From Chitinophaga niabensis (GTDB lineage: Bacteria > Bacteroidota > Bacteroidia > Chitinophagales > Chitinophagaceae), in the NCBI GenBank assembly GCA_017849435.1, contig JAFIGY010000016.1, positions 40,954 through 104,953 on the forward strand: DNA of 64,000 nt, given 5' to 3'. How positions within the stretch are numbered: position 1 is the stretch's first letter; each line of letters begins with the position of its first letter. The notes under the pieces were generated by a model. That model was not told where the DNA came from. It made no database searches and was given only the letters and a program-made list of their open reading frames with translations. Shown here piece by piece: positions 1 to 9,970 of this stretch. The position numbers and the translations under genes are program-made.

Positions 1-1
1 G

Positions 2-2092
2 GAAGTAGTGGGAGAGAAGCCGGCATTCACCATGGAGATAGATAAAAGGGTCTTTAATGTGGAGAAGAATCTCGCAAGTGTGGGAGGCACGGCTACGGAT
101 GTATTGCGGCAGGTGCCTTCTGTGAATGTGGACATCGACGGGAACGTGACCGTTCGCAATGGCAGTCCTACTATTTTCATAGACGGACGCCCCAGCACGC
201 TCACCCTCGATCAGATCCCGGCGGAAGCCATCGCCAACGTGGAAGTGGTGACGAACCCCTCGGCCAAATACGACGCTGAAGGCATGAGCGGCATCCTCAA
301 CATCGTGCTGAAGAAGAACCGCAGAGCGGGGATCAACGGACTCGTGACAGCGGGCATCGGTACCACGGGAAGCACCAATGGCGGCCTGGACCTCAACATC
401 CGCCAGGGCAGGATCAACTTCTTCGTAAACTACAGCATCCGTGACCGGAGATCGCCGATGCAGCAGCATATGTTCCGCAAGAATCTTTTTAAAGACACCA
501 CCACCTATCTCGATCAATACCAGCAAGGCGATTTCGGGCGCACTTTCCAATCCGGGCGCATTGGTTTCGACTGTTTTTTGGATAACCGCAATACCATCAC
601 CATATCGGAAGGTCTGACAGGCGGCGATTTCAATAACCTCAACGATCAGACGGTGTTTGACCTCGATGAACATCAGCACCGCGTTCGCTATGGGAACGGA
701 CGGAACGACAGCCGGAACAGGTTTCGCAATTATACCACCCAGATCGGTTATAAAAGAACGTTCACAAAAGAAGGCCGGGAACTGACGGCGGACTTTACCT
801 ATAACCGGGCCAATAATACCAACAGCAACAACTACAACCTGCAATATTTCAATATGCAGCACGAGGAGATCACTGCTCCTAACCAGCCTGAACTTCGCTA
901 CGGTAAAGGAAACGGGAATACCACCTATTACACCGGGCAGGTAGATTTTGTGAATCCGCTGGGAGAGAAGTCGAAGATCGAAGCAGGGCTGCGTACCACC
1001 GCCCGCGTTTTCAACAACCTGCTGAATACCTATGGAAAAGATTTCAGCACCGGCGAATTCCGCTATGACTCCGCCCTTTCCAATAATTATCATTACCGCG
1101 AAATGATCAATGCTGCCTATATCAGCTACACCGGCGGATATGGTAATTTTGGCTTTCAGACCGGTTTACGGGCGGAACAATCCTTTTACGACGGTGAAAT
1201 GCGCAATGTCAAAGGAGCTTCCTACAAGATCGATTACCCGATAGGACTTTTCCCAAGCGTGTTCCTTTCCCAGAAACTGAAAGGCGGGCACGAGTTGCAA
1301 CTTAATTATAGTCGCCGCATCCAGCGCCCCTGGTTCCGCGATCTCCTGCCGAACATCGAGTACAACGCGCAAACTGCCAGAAGGGGGAATCCTGCGTTGA
1401 AACCGGAATTCACCAACTCCTTCGAGCTTTCTTACCTGAAAGACATCGCCCGGAAACATCATATCCTTGCATCCGTCTATTTCCGGAATACGAATAATGC
1501 CATGACCACTTTTTATGTGGATACCACATTGGTGCTGGATGGGCAACAACGGCAGGTATTGCTCAGTTATCCCGTGAATGCCAGTCACCGTAATTCATTT
1601 GGCGCGGAACTGACCCTGCGCAACCAGGTGACGGCTTTCTGGGACATCATGACCAATGTGAACCTGGCACAAACGAAGATCAATGCCGGCAATCTCAGTA
1701 ATCAGGGTTTCGTATGGTTCGGCAAGATTAACAGCAATACCAAACTGCCATGGAGCCTGACCCTGCAACTGACCGGGGAATATGAATCCAAACGCATCCT
1801 GCCGCAGGGCGAAGAGGCGCCGCAATACCAGGTGAATGCCGCTGTGAAGAAGGATCTGCTGGCAAAGAAGAATTTGTCCATATCCCTTGGCCTGAATGAT
1901 CTTTTCAATACAGACCGGAACCTGAGCCGGACCAAAACAACGCTTTCCGAATCCGAGCGTTACCGCAAGCGTGTTTCCCGGGAGCTGCGGGTGAACCTGA
2001 GCTGGCGTTTCGGTAAAATGGATACGCATCTTTTCAAAAAGAAAGGAAGAGGAGAAGGTGATGGTGGCGACATGGGCGGGGAAGGATTTTGA
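2..2092 (+). CDS. TonB-dependent receptor-like outer membrane beta-barrel protein, 5' end missing
   Basis: The reading frame is open to the left edge of the window, so the N-terminus (signal peptide and probably a carboxypeptidase-regulatory-like domain) lies outside. The visible part starts inside a plug domain: residues about 25-95 contain a TDVLRQVPSVNVD segment, then FIDGRP and a SAKYDAEG stretch typical of plug domains. The rest is a long series of alternating-hydrophobicity strands ending in a SWRFG-type terminal strand, as in the outer membrane beta-barrel family 3 proteins of Bacteroidota. After the last strand comes a short charged glycine-rich tail. The substrate cannot be read from sequence. 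No SusD partner follows, which argues against a classical glycan-uptake SusC. The family call is firm, the role is open. Confidence 0.85.
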   Translation, partial: EVVGEKPAFTMEIDKRVFNVEKNLASVGGTATDVLRQVPSVNVDIDGNVTVRNGSPTIFIDGRPSTLTLDQIPAEAIANVEVVTNPSAKYDAEGMSGILNIVLKKNRRAGINGLVTAGIGTTGSTNGGLDLNIRQGRINFFVNYSIRDRRSPMQQHMFRKNLFKDTTTYLDQYQQGDFGRTFQSGRIGFDCFLDNRNTITISEGLTGGDFNNLNDQTVFDLDEHQHRVRYGNGRNDSRNRFRNYTTQIGYKRTFTKEGRELTADFTYNRANNTNSNNYNLQYFNMQHEEITAPNQPELRYGKGNGNTTYYTGQVDFVNPLGEKSKIEAGLRTTARVFNNLLNTYGKDFSTGEFRYDSALSNNYHYREMINAAYISYTGGYGNFGFQTGLRAEQSFYDGEMRNVKGASYKIDYPIGLFPSVFLSQKLKGGHELQLNYSRRIQRPWFRDLLPNIEYNAQTARRGNPALKPEFTNSFELSYLKDIARKHHILASVYFRNTNNAMTTFYVDTTLVLDGQQRQVLLSYPVNASHRNSFGAELTLRNQVTAFWDIMTNVNLAQTKINAGNLSNQGFVWFGKINSNTKLPWSLTLQLTGEYESKRILPQGEEAPQYQVNAAVKKDLLAKKNLSISLGLNDLFNTDRNLSRTKTTLSESERYRKRVSRELRVNLSWRFGKMDTHLFKKKGRGEGDGGDMGGEGF

Positions 2093-2169
2093 TACAAGGA
2101 TTCTTCATTTACAGGATTTACGGGAATTTCTTGCTATATTGACCTTGCCATCAAACAGCACAACCTGTT

Positions 2170-3216
2170 ATGCTCTTACTTAGTGCCAACATTTCAGATC
2201 CCGTATACCTGAAACCGGAGAAGGAATCTGCTGCGGATCGTTTCTTAAGGTCCCTCATCCGGGATGAACGCGATCTGCCTTTTGTTCACCTGACGCTCCG
2301 TATCACACTCAGTCTGCTGACACTTGCCGTGCTGCTTTATCTGCCTTTCATCAGCGGCTGGCTCTGGGGCGTGCTGGCTGCTGTTTATCTGGTGCTGAAC
2401 AATTTTGTGTTCAAGGGACCATTCGGGTTGATGTTACACTGTACCAGTCACCGGGTATTATTTAAGAAAGAGTATGGTTTTCTGAACCATTATCTGCCCT
2501 GGGTGATCGGACCGCTCTTTGGTCAGACGCCTGAAACATATTACAGTCATCATATCGGCATGCATCATCCAGAAAACAATATGCCGGAAGATGACAGCAG
2601 CACAATGGGTTATCAGCGGGATTCCCTGCTGGGGTTCTCCCGTTATCTTTCCAGTTTCTTTTTCGCCGGCATTTTTTACCTCGCTGCCTATTTTGTGCGC
2701 AAACGCCGGAAGAAGCTGCTGATCCGTTCTGTAAGAGGAGAGTTCCTGTTCGTGGCCGGTTGTGTGGGACTGTCTTTCGTGAACTGGCCGGCTACGCTGG
2801 TTGTGTTCATCATTCCATTCGCCATTTCCCGCGTTATTATGATGCTGGGGAACTGGGCCCAGCATGCATTCATTTGTGCGGAAGACCCGTCCAATCCTTA
2901 TAAGAACAGCATTACCTGCATCAATACGAAGTATAACCACAAATGCTGGAACGATGGCTATCATACCAGCCATCATGCTAAACCCTCCATGCATTGGACC
3001 GAACATCCGGTTTATTTCCGCAGAACGCTTCAGGAGTATGTGGATAATGATGCTATCGTGTTCGACGGGATCCATTTTCTGCATGTATTCATCTATCTCA
3101 TCACGAAACGCTACGATCTCCTCGCCCGCCACTTCGTAAATATCGGAGAACGTTATCAGTCAGAGGAAGAAGTGATCGCATTCCTGAAAGAACGGACAAA
3201 GAAGATATTAATATAA
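2170..3216 (+). CDS. Membrane fatty acid desaturase family protein
   Basis: 348-residue integral membrane protein with the histidine boxes of the membrane di-iron desaturase/hydroxylase superfamily: HCTSH (90-94), HHIGMHH (127-133) and HTSHH (265-269), plus His232 in QHAF. Hydrophobic segments lie around residues 42-80, 160-176 and 190-226, giving the expected layout in which the His boxes face the cytoplasm. Family members insert double bonds or hydroxyl groups into acyl chains or lipids using O2. The exact substrate and regioselectivity cannot be read. It is transcribed alone, 77 bp after the preceding barrel gene. The start is the ATG before LLLSANISDP; no ribosome binding site is evident. 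Confidence 0.85.
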   Translation: MLLLSANISDPVYLKPEKESAADRFLRSLIRDERDLPFVHLTLRITLSLLTLAVLLYLPFISGWLWGVLAAVYLVLNNFVFKGPFGLMLHCTSHRVLFKKEYGFLNHYLPWVIGPLFGQTPETYYSHHIGMHHPENNMPEDDSSTMGYQRDSLLGFSRYLSSFFFAGIFYLAAYFVRKRRKKLLIRSVRGEFLFVAGCVGLSFVNWPATLVVFIIPFAISRVIMMLGNWAQHAFICAEDPSNPYKNSITCINTKYNHKCWNDGYHTSHHAKPSMHWTEHPVYFRRTLQEYVDNDAIVFDGIHFLHVFIYLITKRYDLLARHFVNIGERYQSEEEVIAFLKERTKKILI

Positions 3217-3242
3217 AGTATTATGTATCAGACCGTAGTTTC

Positions 3243-3268
3243 ATTTCTCATTTTAAAATGTGAGAAAT
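3243..3268. repeat. AT-rich palindrome ATTTCTCA/TGAGAAAT
   Basis: Two perfect 8-base arms (3243-3250 and 3261-3268) flank a 10-base spacer that itself contains TTTTAAAA. It lies 27 bp after the desaturase stop. No T-run follows, so it is a poor intrinsic terminator; it could be an operator or a transcript-end hairpin. Function is not known. Confidence 0.4.
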
Positions 3269-3424
3269 AGCGGTATATTTATGCGTTGGATGATCTATAC
3301 CGCCCAACCTATGCAAGCCCGGTCCCTAACCTCCAATTCCCGTTCCAAACGCCCCACAGGAAGCAGGGTTCGTTGCATGCGCCATGCGGTTGATATTTCA
3401 CCCCGGTACTAAAAGAACATTTGT

Positions 3425-3904
3425 ATGGATATCATTGCGTATGAAAATTTTCGTCACATCCGCCTGAGCGATTTTTATGACGGTCCTGACTACCGGGAAG
3501 TGGATAGTTATGATTTCATGGGAGAACTGTGGATCGGTGAGCTGTCAGGATTCAATACGTTCCTCCGCCCGGCCTCGGACCCGGACGATACCAGGGCGAT
3601 CTCGCTCGATTTCACGAAAGATAACAGCGAAATGCCCGGAAAGGTGTTAGCGGCGCTTGGGCTTCCGATCAAAACCGCCTGCACGGAAGCAGAGCTGGTG
3701 GATCTGTTTGGAGAACCGCATAAAAGATTGCGACTGGCAAAAGATACCGTGACGGTGGATTATTTTATTGGCGAACGTTTTATTTATTATTTATCTTGCA
3801 CACTTCATCATGTGAATGGTTTGATGTACCTTGATATCCTGAATGAGGAAAAGGTGCTGAAGAAGATGAAGGGAAAGGAAAAGAAGAAGAAAGGCCTGGA
3901 GTAA
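3425..3904 (+). CDS. Hypothetical cytoplasmic protein
   Basis: 159 residues with no signal peptide or membrane segment. The fold looks mixed alpha/beta: an acidic N-terminal half (DFYDGPDYREVDSYDF) and a C-terminal half with LVDLFGEPHKR and VDYFIGERFIYYLSC, ending in a lysine-rich tail (KGKEKKKKG). The LFGEP phrase recalls small DUF proteins often found near polymorphic-toxin loci, but I do not recognise a family. It lies 36 bp before the coiled-coil gene at 3941 and may be the first gene of the RHS operon. I infer no function. Confidence 0.6.
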   Translation: MDIIAYENFRHIRLSDFYDGPDYREVDSYDFMGELWIGELSGFNTFLRPASDPDDTRAISLDFTKDNSEMPGKVLAALGLPIKTACTEAELVDLFGEPHKRLRLAKDTVTVDYFIGERFIYYLSCTLHHVNGLMYLDILNEEKVLKKMKGKEKKKKGLE

Positions 3905-3940
3905 TATATAGTTGTAACCCATATTTATCTCATACCGGAA

Positions 3941-5371
3941 ATGATCATACGAATTGCTATATTGTTTGCTTTATCCTTACCCGTGAAGGCGCAGGATAGT
4001 CTTGTTACCCGCACCACCCAGGTTCCCCGGAAATATCTCCATCAGATCGATCATAAAAGCCGCCAGCTTGAAAAGCAGGTGGATAAACGTACCGCCAGGG
4101 CGCTGGATCGTATGATGCGGCAGGAGAAGAAGCTGCAGGAAAAATTATCGAAGATAGATTCCCTGGCCGCAAAGAACATCTTCAGCAAGTCCATCGACTC
4201 TCTCGGCAGCCTGAAAACAAAGCTCCGGAGCAAGACGGCCAAATATGAAAAAGCACTCAACGGTCAATACTTTGGTTATCTCGATACCCTGCAGAATTCA
4301 TTGGGCTTCCTGAAAGATTCAAAGGAGCTGCTGGGGAAGGCAAAAGGTGCGGAAGAAAAGCTGAAAGGCTCTATGGAGAGCGTGAAGCAGCTGCAATCCA
4401 AATTGCAACAGGCAGAGCAGATCAAACAGTATATCCGGGAACGGCGACAATTATTGAAGGCGCAGCTCAGTCAATATACAGGCCTCACAAAAGACCTTCA
4501 AAAGATCAATAAAGAAGCTTATTACTATGCTCAGCAGCTGAACGAATATAAATCCGTATTCCAGGACAGAAAGAAGGCAGAGGCCAAGGCCATGGAGCTG
4601 TTGCAGAAGCTGCCTGCGTATAAGGATTTCCTGCAGCGCAATTCCCAGCTGGCCAGCCTGTTTAACCTGTCAGCCGGCGGTGGAGGGAGCGAGAACCTGG
4701 AGCAAAGTCTTGCCGGATTACAAACCCGCACACAAGTGGAGCAACTCATCCAGCAGCGCATTGGCAGCGCCGGACCTGCAGGACGGCAGGCGGTGAGCCA
4801 GCAGATGCAGGCGGCCCGTTCTCAGTTCGATGAGTTGAAAAAGAATTTCCCGGACCTGGACAATGCGGCGGATATGCCGGATTTTAAGCCGAAGGAGATG
4901 AAGACCAAAAGCTTTTTACAACGGCTGGAATTCGGCACCAACCTGCAGTTCCAGCGATCTTCGCAATACTTCCCCACTACCGGCGATGTTGCCGGGCAGG
5001 TAGGGTATAAATACAATAAGAACGGGATAGTGGGCGTAGGCGCTTCTTACAAAGTAGGTCTCGGGACAGGGTTTGATAATATCCGTATCTCTCATCAGGG
5101 AGTAGGATTACGGTCTTTTGCAGATTACAAACTCAAAGGCACTTTCTTTGTCAACGGCGGATTTGAATACAACTACAACATACCCTTTACATCAGCAACG
5201 CAATTGTATAACCCGAAAAGCTGGACCCGCAGCGCTTTGCTGGGGATCAGCAAAAAATACAAGATCAATAACAAGCTGAAAGGAAACCTGATGCTGTTGT
5301 TTGATTTCCTGTATAATCAGCAGGTTCCACGCACTGATCCTATCAAATTCAGGGTAGGATATAATTTTTAG
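3941..5371 (+). CDS. Secreted coiled-coil protein with C-terminal barrel-like domain, RHS operon
   Basis: 476 residues. A short signal peptide (about 1-17, ending VKAQ) is followed by a long coiled coil (about 30-245) rich in K, Q, L and E heptads, a glycine-rich hinge (SAGGGGSEN), a second helical piece, and from about residue 325 a strand-rich segment (FGTNLQFQRS, VGVGASYKVGLG, FFVNGGFEYNYN) ending in FRVGYNF. The end pattern, alternating residues with a terminal aromatic, suggests an outer-membrane-associated barrel or sheet. It sits 21 bp before the fibre-like gene and is probably co-transcribed with the two RHS genes. It may anchor or pass the RHS assembly at the outer membrane; that is inference from context. 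No catalytic motif is seen. Confidence 0.7.
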   Translation: MIIRIAILFALSLPVKAQDSLVTRTTQVPRKYLHQIDHKSRQLEKQVDKRTARALDRMMRQEKKLQEKLSKIDSLAAKNIFSKSIDSLGSLKTKLRSKTAKYEKALNGQYFGYLDTLQNSLGFLKDSKELLGKAKGAEEKLKGSMESVKQLQSKLQQAEQIKQYIRERRQLLKAQLSQYTGLTKDLQKINKEAYYYAQQLNEYKSVFQDRKKAEAKAMELLQKLPAYKDFLQRNSQLASLFNLSAGGGGSENLEQSLAGLQTRTQVEQLIQQRIGSAGPAGRQAVSQQMQAARSQFDELKKNFPDLDNAADMPDFKPKEMKTKSFLQRLEFGTNLQFQRSSQYFPTTGDVAGQVGYKYNKNGIVGVGASYKVGLGTGFDNIRISHQGVGLRSFADYKLKGTFFVNGGFEYNYNIPFTSATQLYNPKSWTRSALLGISKKYKINNKLKGNLMLLFDFLYNQQVPRTDPIKFRVGYNF

Positions 5372-5392
5372 TTTGTTAAAACAGATGCACTT

Positions 5393-6373
5393 ATGAAATA
5401 TTCAATTTTGCTCACAGGGCTGTTAGCCTTTGGTTTGTTTACCGCTAAGGCACAGACGCCTACACTTCAGTCCGTAACCGACAACGGGAATACGACAAAC
5501 AACTTCATTAAGATAAATGGACAAAACAAATTGCAGAGTATTGACGGATTGGAGTTGTTTTATGATAATAACGGTGAAGCGATCATACAGAACTTCAAAC
5601 GTGGCAGTACATTGACCTACGCACCGATGTGGCTGGGTGCGACTGTATTGAAAACGAATGGGCGGATGTTGATCAACAATGCTGTTGATGATTCGAATGT
5701 GGGCCTGCGGGTAAATGGAGATGTACGATTGAGCTACAGAGGCCAGAGTTACATTGTAAATAATTATGTCACATTGGGCGAAACAGTTTCCGGAGCAGCT
5801 ACCGTTCTCGGAAATAATGCAATGGCCGACAGGAGTACGTCAGAAAGAATAAATTTCGGTGTAACGACATTGGATGGTAGCAATGCAATTGTGATGTCCA
5901 ACAATCTTGGTACCATGTTTCATGTAAAACCCGCTACTACCGGCGCAAGAGCTGCAGGAGACAAGTGGTTCAGTGTAGGAGACGGAACGGATGAAGTAAT
6001 GCGCCTCACACCTAACAGAAATATGCTGATCAATACCACCACCGATGATGTGAATTACAAATTACAGGTGAACGGTGATGTGAAGGCAAGAAAGATAAAA
6101 GTCACCCAAACCGGTTGGGCGGATTTCGTGTTCGAGCCGGATTATAGGATGCCAAGCCTGCAGGAGTTGGAACGATATGTGAAGGAGCACAAGCATCTGC
6201 CGGGGATACCTTCGGCCGGGGAGGTGGCAGAACAGGGAATAGACCTCGGTGAGATGAATAAAAAACTGTTGCAGAAAGTAGAAGAACAGATGTTGTATAT
6301 CATTCAGCAGCAAAAGGAAATTGAGGGGCTGAAGAAAGACATGAAGGATTTAAAAACGAAATTGAAAAAGTAA
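5393..6373 (+). CDS. Secreted fibre-like protein with C-terminal coiled coil
   Basis: 326 residues with a clear signal peptide (about 1-21, ending AKAQ). The middle holds repeated short units, NGRMLINNAVDDSNVGLRVNGDV and a later NRNMLINTTTDDVNYKLQVNGDV, of the kind seen in bacterial fibre/tail proteins. The C-terminus (VFEPDYRMPSLQELERYVKE, HKHLPGIPSA, LGEMNKKLLQKVEE) is a very common Bacteroidota module that ends in a trimer-type coiled coil. It lies 21 bp after the coiled-coil gene and 15 bp before the first RHS gene, so co-transcription is likely. A structural or targeting role for the RHS complex is inferred from position. Confidence 0.7.
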   Translation: MKYSILLTGLLAFGLFTAKAQTPTLQSVTDNGNTTNNFIKINGQNKLQSIDGLELFYDNNGEAIIQNFKRGSTLTYAPMWLGATVLKTNGRMLINNAVDDSNVGLRVNGDVRLSYRGQSYIVNNYVTLGETVSGAATVLGNNAMADRSTSERINFGVTTLDGSNAIVMSNNLGTMFHVKPATTGARAAGDKWFSVGDGTDEVMRLTPNRNMLINTTTDDVNYKLQVNGDVKARKIKVTQTGWADFVFEPDYRMPSLQELERYVKEHKHLPGIPSAGEVAEQGIDLGEMNKKLLQKVEEQMLYIIQQQKEIEGLKKDMKDLKTKLKK

Positions 6374-6388
6374 AGAATTGATAATTGT

Positions 6389-9300
6389 ATGATCAAGTTA
6401 CAGAAAAGGAGGTTTGTTCATCTCCTGACGGGACTATGCATTTGTTTGCTTCCTCAAATTACTAAGGGCCAGATAACAACGGACATCAAACCGGTTAGCC
6501 CCACTATCTCAACACTTGGTAAATTCTCTGAAATGCCGGTGAATTTGCATACGGGGATACCCGTTATCAATATCCCGATCTATGAAATAGAGATAGACGG
6601 CTTCAAACTGCCTATTTCCATTGCATATCATGCAGGCGGGATCAAGGTAGATGAAGGCGCTTCGAATGTAGGGCTGGGATGGGCGCTGAACGCCGGCGGA
6701 GTAGGATTCGACAGGGAGAGGGCGCCGAGGTATGATACGGTTAGAACATGGAATCCTGAATTCTATAATACATCATCGACTGTTAATACGGTAGATGGTT
6801 ATGGCAACCCGGTAACAGTGATAAATGGGCTTATGTATTATGCCCGACCCCGATCCCCGACTCTGGATGTATCCGCACCGGGGATCAAACTCAAATTCCA
6901 TATGGATGACAGTAGCCGGATGGTGCAGTTTCCCCCGATGACACTAGCCGCAACATCTCCGGAGGATCGCGCGGTGATTAATGAAGCCGGCATCAAGTAT
7001 TATTTCAACACCGCGGTTTATGCAGGCAATAACTCTTTCTACAGGAAAACGGATCCTACAGCCTACCTGGAGAAGGTAGTAACCCCGAACGGCCAGGAAA
7101 TTAAATTTAACTATGGTGCATCATACATATATAATACCGGCGGATTCAATGAATCTATTTTCTTTCCGAAAAATTCTGTTTCCCCTTATTTTCATAAGAG
7201 AGCAGGGGGGATTGTAACCGATTCAGTAGACCGTGAATTTCATAGTGCTTCACATATACAGGAAATAATCTGTTCCAATGGTCTGCGTGTGGAGTTTGTT
7301 TATGCCGGTGCTCGCAAAGATATTGTGGGGGATAGCAAGCTGACCAATATTTACGTTTTCTATTACAGGAATGGCGAAAAGGTGATACTCAGGAAAGTGA
7401 CATTCTATCAAAGCTATTTTGAGACGAAGTATTTCGAGAAAAGGGGAACCAGCCCTGTGAATAACTCTATTTTTTACAGAATGCGACTGGATTCTGTAGA
7501 TATAGGCGGAAACGTTGCGTACACTCCTCAACGTTACCGGTTCGAGTATAACGAAAATGATCTTCCGGAGAAGTCGTCTTTTTCACAGGATCTGTGGGGA
7601 TTCTATAATGGTGCGCCCAACCAGTTCCTTATTCCGCCGATGACGCATACGGTGGGCCCCTCCGGCAGGGCTGTCACCTGGCAGACACCCGCTGTTAACC
7701 GGCTGGCGGACAGCCTGGGGCCATTGAGTGCGGTATTGAATAAGATCACTTATCCCACAGGCGGATACACCACATTTGAGTACGAATCGAATACCGTATC
7801 CGAGAACCCTTATCCCTCTCAATACGCATATAATGGAATCCCTTACGGGGAGACCGTTATAGAATATCCGATAGTACCCAAAACAGTTCCGACGGGTGGT
7901 GGCGGAACACTTAGAGAAGACATTTATACAGAGATCGGGCCATACTATTTCACCATCAACTCAAGACAACGGATCAGCGGCAGATATGGGAAAATGGCGC
8001 GTTTTGAGTACGGATACCTGCCCGGTACAACTGATGCCGGACCATATGAGATCAAAGTAGAAGCCGTAACGTTTGATTCGGTTTTTACAGCAACAACCGG
8101 GTCGAAATTCCTACCGAATGGGATCTACCGTTTTACAATAAAGAATACTTCCACAAGCGATAACTGGGACTGGGCAAAATGCCGCCTGATCATTCATGAC
8201 CCGGGATTTACCACAGCTCCTTCTTTACCTGCATACAACTACCGTGCAGCGGGGATCAGGGTGAAGAAAGTGGTGGAATATGATGGAAGGAATCATGCAA
8301 ATGACATTGTCAAGTATTACAAGTATCATCAGTTTGATCAGCCTGGCAAGTCAAGCGGGAAGTTAACAACCACGCCATCGGATTATTCACGCGATGAAAT
8401 GAATGTGAACACACCCAAGCACGCTTACCGCCCTGGTAGTACCGTGAGAATGCCTTTTCCAACAAGGGAGCTTATCGCTTCTAAAGAGACGGAAATAAGG
8501 AATGGTCAAGCGGTGGAAGTATTTAGATATAATAGCGTACAGAGTGATAACAGTACTTATATTGAAATACCAGATTTTTTCGATGCTGCCATACTTCAAC
8601 AATCCTACGAAGTGATCAGCGCCAATACAGGGTACCCCATGCAGGACGAGTTCGCTTCGTATGTCGGCTATAGTAATGTGACAGTGGAATATGGAGATAA
8701 CGGTGAGCATGGAAAGAAGGAGTTTGATTTTACAAATACCGGCCTTCATTGGCAAAGAGGACTTTTGCTGAAAGAAAGGACGTATAGTAAGAAGGACGGT
8801 ATATTCAAATTGATCAATACTGATCAGACAGATTATTACATAGATACCAGCTGGTATCATCCGGTAGCAACCATTCAGACAAGCATCGGTAACCTGCCCG
8901 GTGGAACTGCTGTAGAGAATAAAACGTTTCATGAATACGGGTTACGGTTCCTGCCACAACCTACTGCCGTTAAAACATTGAATTCCACCGGAGACACGCT
9001 GATGACAGTGAACAGGTATCCGAAGCTGTTTGAAGGAGGAACTGCTACAGATCCGCTGACCATGGGCGTTCTACAGCTTTTGAAGAAGAATATGCTGCTG
9101 TCGCCGGTGGAGCAGTCAAGTTACCAGATTGACAAGGGGACCAGTACCCTTGAATTGCTTGGCTCATCCTTTATACACTATCGTTCGGATGTGCCGTTGG
9201 TGGATACGATTTATAAAATAGAGCTTGCTGCTCCTTTGACGAATTTCAGTGATGCCAGGTTATCTCAGGGGCGGATCGTGAAAGATCCTGCCTATAAACC

Positions 9301-9958
9301 GTATACGGTAGTGGGTAGATACGATGTTCAGGGTAACATTCTTGAAGCTAATGTGATCGGGCATGAGAAGAAAGCATATATATGGGATTATGACAAGATG
9401 TATCCTGTGGCGATCGTTGTGAATGCAGATAGCGCATCCATCGCTTATACCAGTTTCGAAACAAATGCTGACGGAGGCTGGCAGGTAAGCAATGTGTCAC
9501 GTAACAGCCTGGAGGCTGCGACCGGGAATACTTCCTTTACTTTTCAGTCAGGCGATAATATATGCCGGAATGGACTTCCCGCATATAACCGTTACATCGT
9601 GTCGTACTGGAGCCGGAACGGAAGTTTGAGTGTATCCGGATCGATACAGCGTACGCAGGCAGGCGGCAATGGCTGGACTTACTACGAGCATCTGCTTCCG
9701 AGCAACACCACTTCCATATGCCTTACCGGAAACGGAATTACCATTGATGAACTGCGTCTGTACCCGGTTAATGCCCAGATGACCACACAAACATATGAGC
9801 GGCATGTAGGGATGAGCAGCCAGTGCTCTGCCTCAAACGTTATCACGCACTATCGTTATGATGCATGGGGGCGTTTGCAATTGTTGCTGGATGTAGATAA
9901 GAGCGTTCTCAAATCTTACGAGTACAACTTTAAGAAAAGCGCCGGTTCATCACTTTAA
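6389..9958 (+). CDS. RHS/YD-repeat protein without toxin tail (SpvB/TcB-like first half)
   Basis: 1189 residues. After an N-terminal signal sequence (about 1-27, ending TKGQ) comes a segment about 45-115 (LGKFSEMPVNLHTGIPVINI, LPISIAYHAGG, VGLGWALNAGG) that resembles the start of SpvB/TcB-type proteins and of other RHS proteins. Degenerate YD-type repeats follow, with a non-repeat insertion around 1015-1120 that looks like a beta-sandwich (YTSFETNADGGWQ). It ends with a YD repeat (HYRYDAWGRLQLLLDVDKSV) and has no RHS core box or toxin. It is 12 bp upstream of the toxin-bearing RHS gene. The likely role is to form part of the shell for the second RHS protein; that is inference by analogy with split TcB/TcC. 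Confidence 0.8.
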   Translation: MIKLQKRRFVHLLTGLCICLLPQITKGQITTDIKPVSPTISTLGKFSEMPVNLHTGIPVINIPIYEIEIDGFKLPISIAYHAGGIKVDEGASNVGLGWALNAGGVGFDRERAPRYDTVRTWNPEFYNTSSTVNTVDGYGNPVTVINGLMYYARPRSPTLDVSAPGIKLKFHMDDSSRMVQFPPMTLAATSPEDRAVINEAGIKYYFNTAVYAGNNSFYRKTDPTAYLEKVVTPNGQEIKFNYGASYIYNTGGFNESIFFPKNSVSPYFHKRAGGIVTDSVDREFHSASHIQEIICSNGLRVEFVYAGARKDIVGDSKLTNIYVFYYRNGEKVILRKVTFYQSYFETKYFEKRGTSPVNNSIFYRMRLDSVDIGGNVAYTPQRYRFEYNENDLPEKSSFSQDLWGFYNGAPNQFLIPPMTHTVGPSGRAVTWQTPAVNRLADSLGPLSAVLNKITYPTGGYTTFEYESNTVSENPYPSQYAYNGIPYGETVIEYPIVPKTVPTGGGGTLREDIYTEIGPYYFTINSRQRISGRYGKMARFEYGYLPGTTDAGPYEIKVEAVTFDSVFTATTGSKFLPNGIYRFTIKNTSTSDNWDWAKCRLIIHDPGFTTAPSLPAYNYRAAGIRVKKVVEYDGRNHANDIVKYYKYHQFDQPGKSSGKLTTTPSDYSRDEMNVNTPKHAYRPGSTVRMPFPTRELIASKETEIRNGQAVEVFRYNSVQSDNSTYIEIPDFFDAAILQQSYEVISANTGYPMQDEFASYVGYSNVTVEYGDNGEHGKKEFDFTNTGLHWQRGLLLKERTYSKKDGIFKLINTDQTDYYIDTSWYHPVATIQTSIGNLPGGTAVENKTFHEYGLRFLPQPTAVKTLNSTGDTLMTVNRYPKLFEGGTATDPLTMGVLQLLKKNMLLSPVEQSSYQIDKGTSTLELLGSSFIHYRSDVPLVDTIYKIELAAPLTNFSDARLSQGRIVKDPAYKPYTVVGRYDVQGNILEANVIGHEKKAYIWDYDKMYPVAIVVNADSASIAYTSFETNADGGWQVSNVSRNSLEAATGNTSFTFQSGDNICRNGLPAYNRYIVSYWSRNGSLSVSGSIQRTQAGGNGWTYYEHLLPSNTTSICLTGNGITIDELRLYPVNAQMTTQTYERHVGMSSQCSASNVITHYRYDAWGRLQLLLDVDKSVLKSYEYNFKKSAGSSL

Positions 9959-9970
9959 TCCGATCTATCT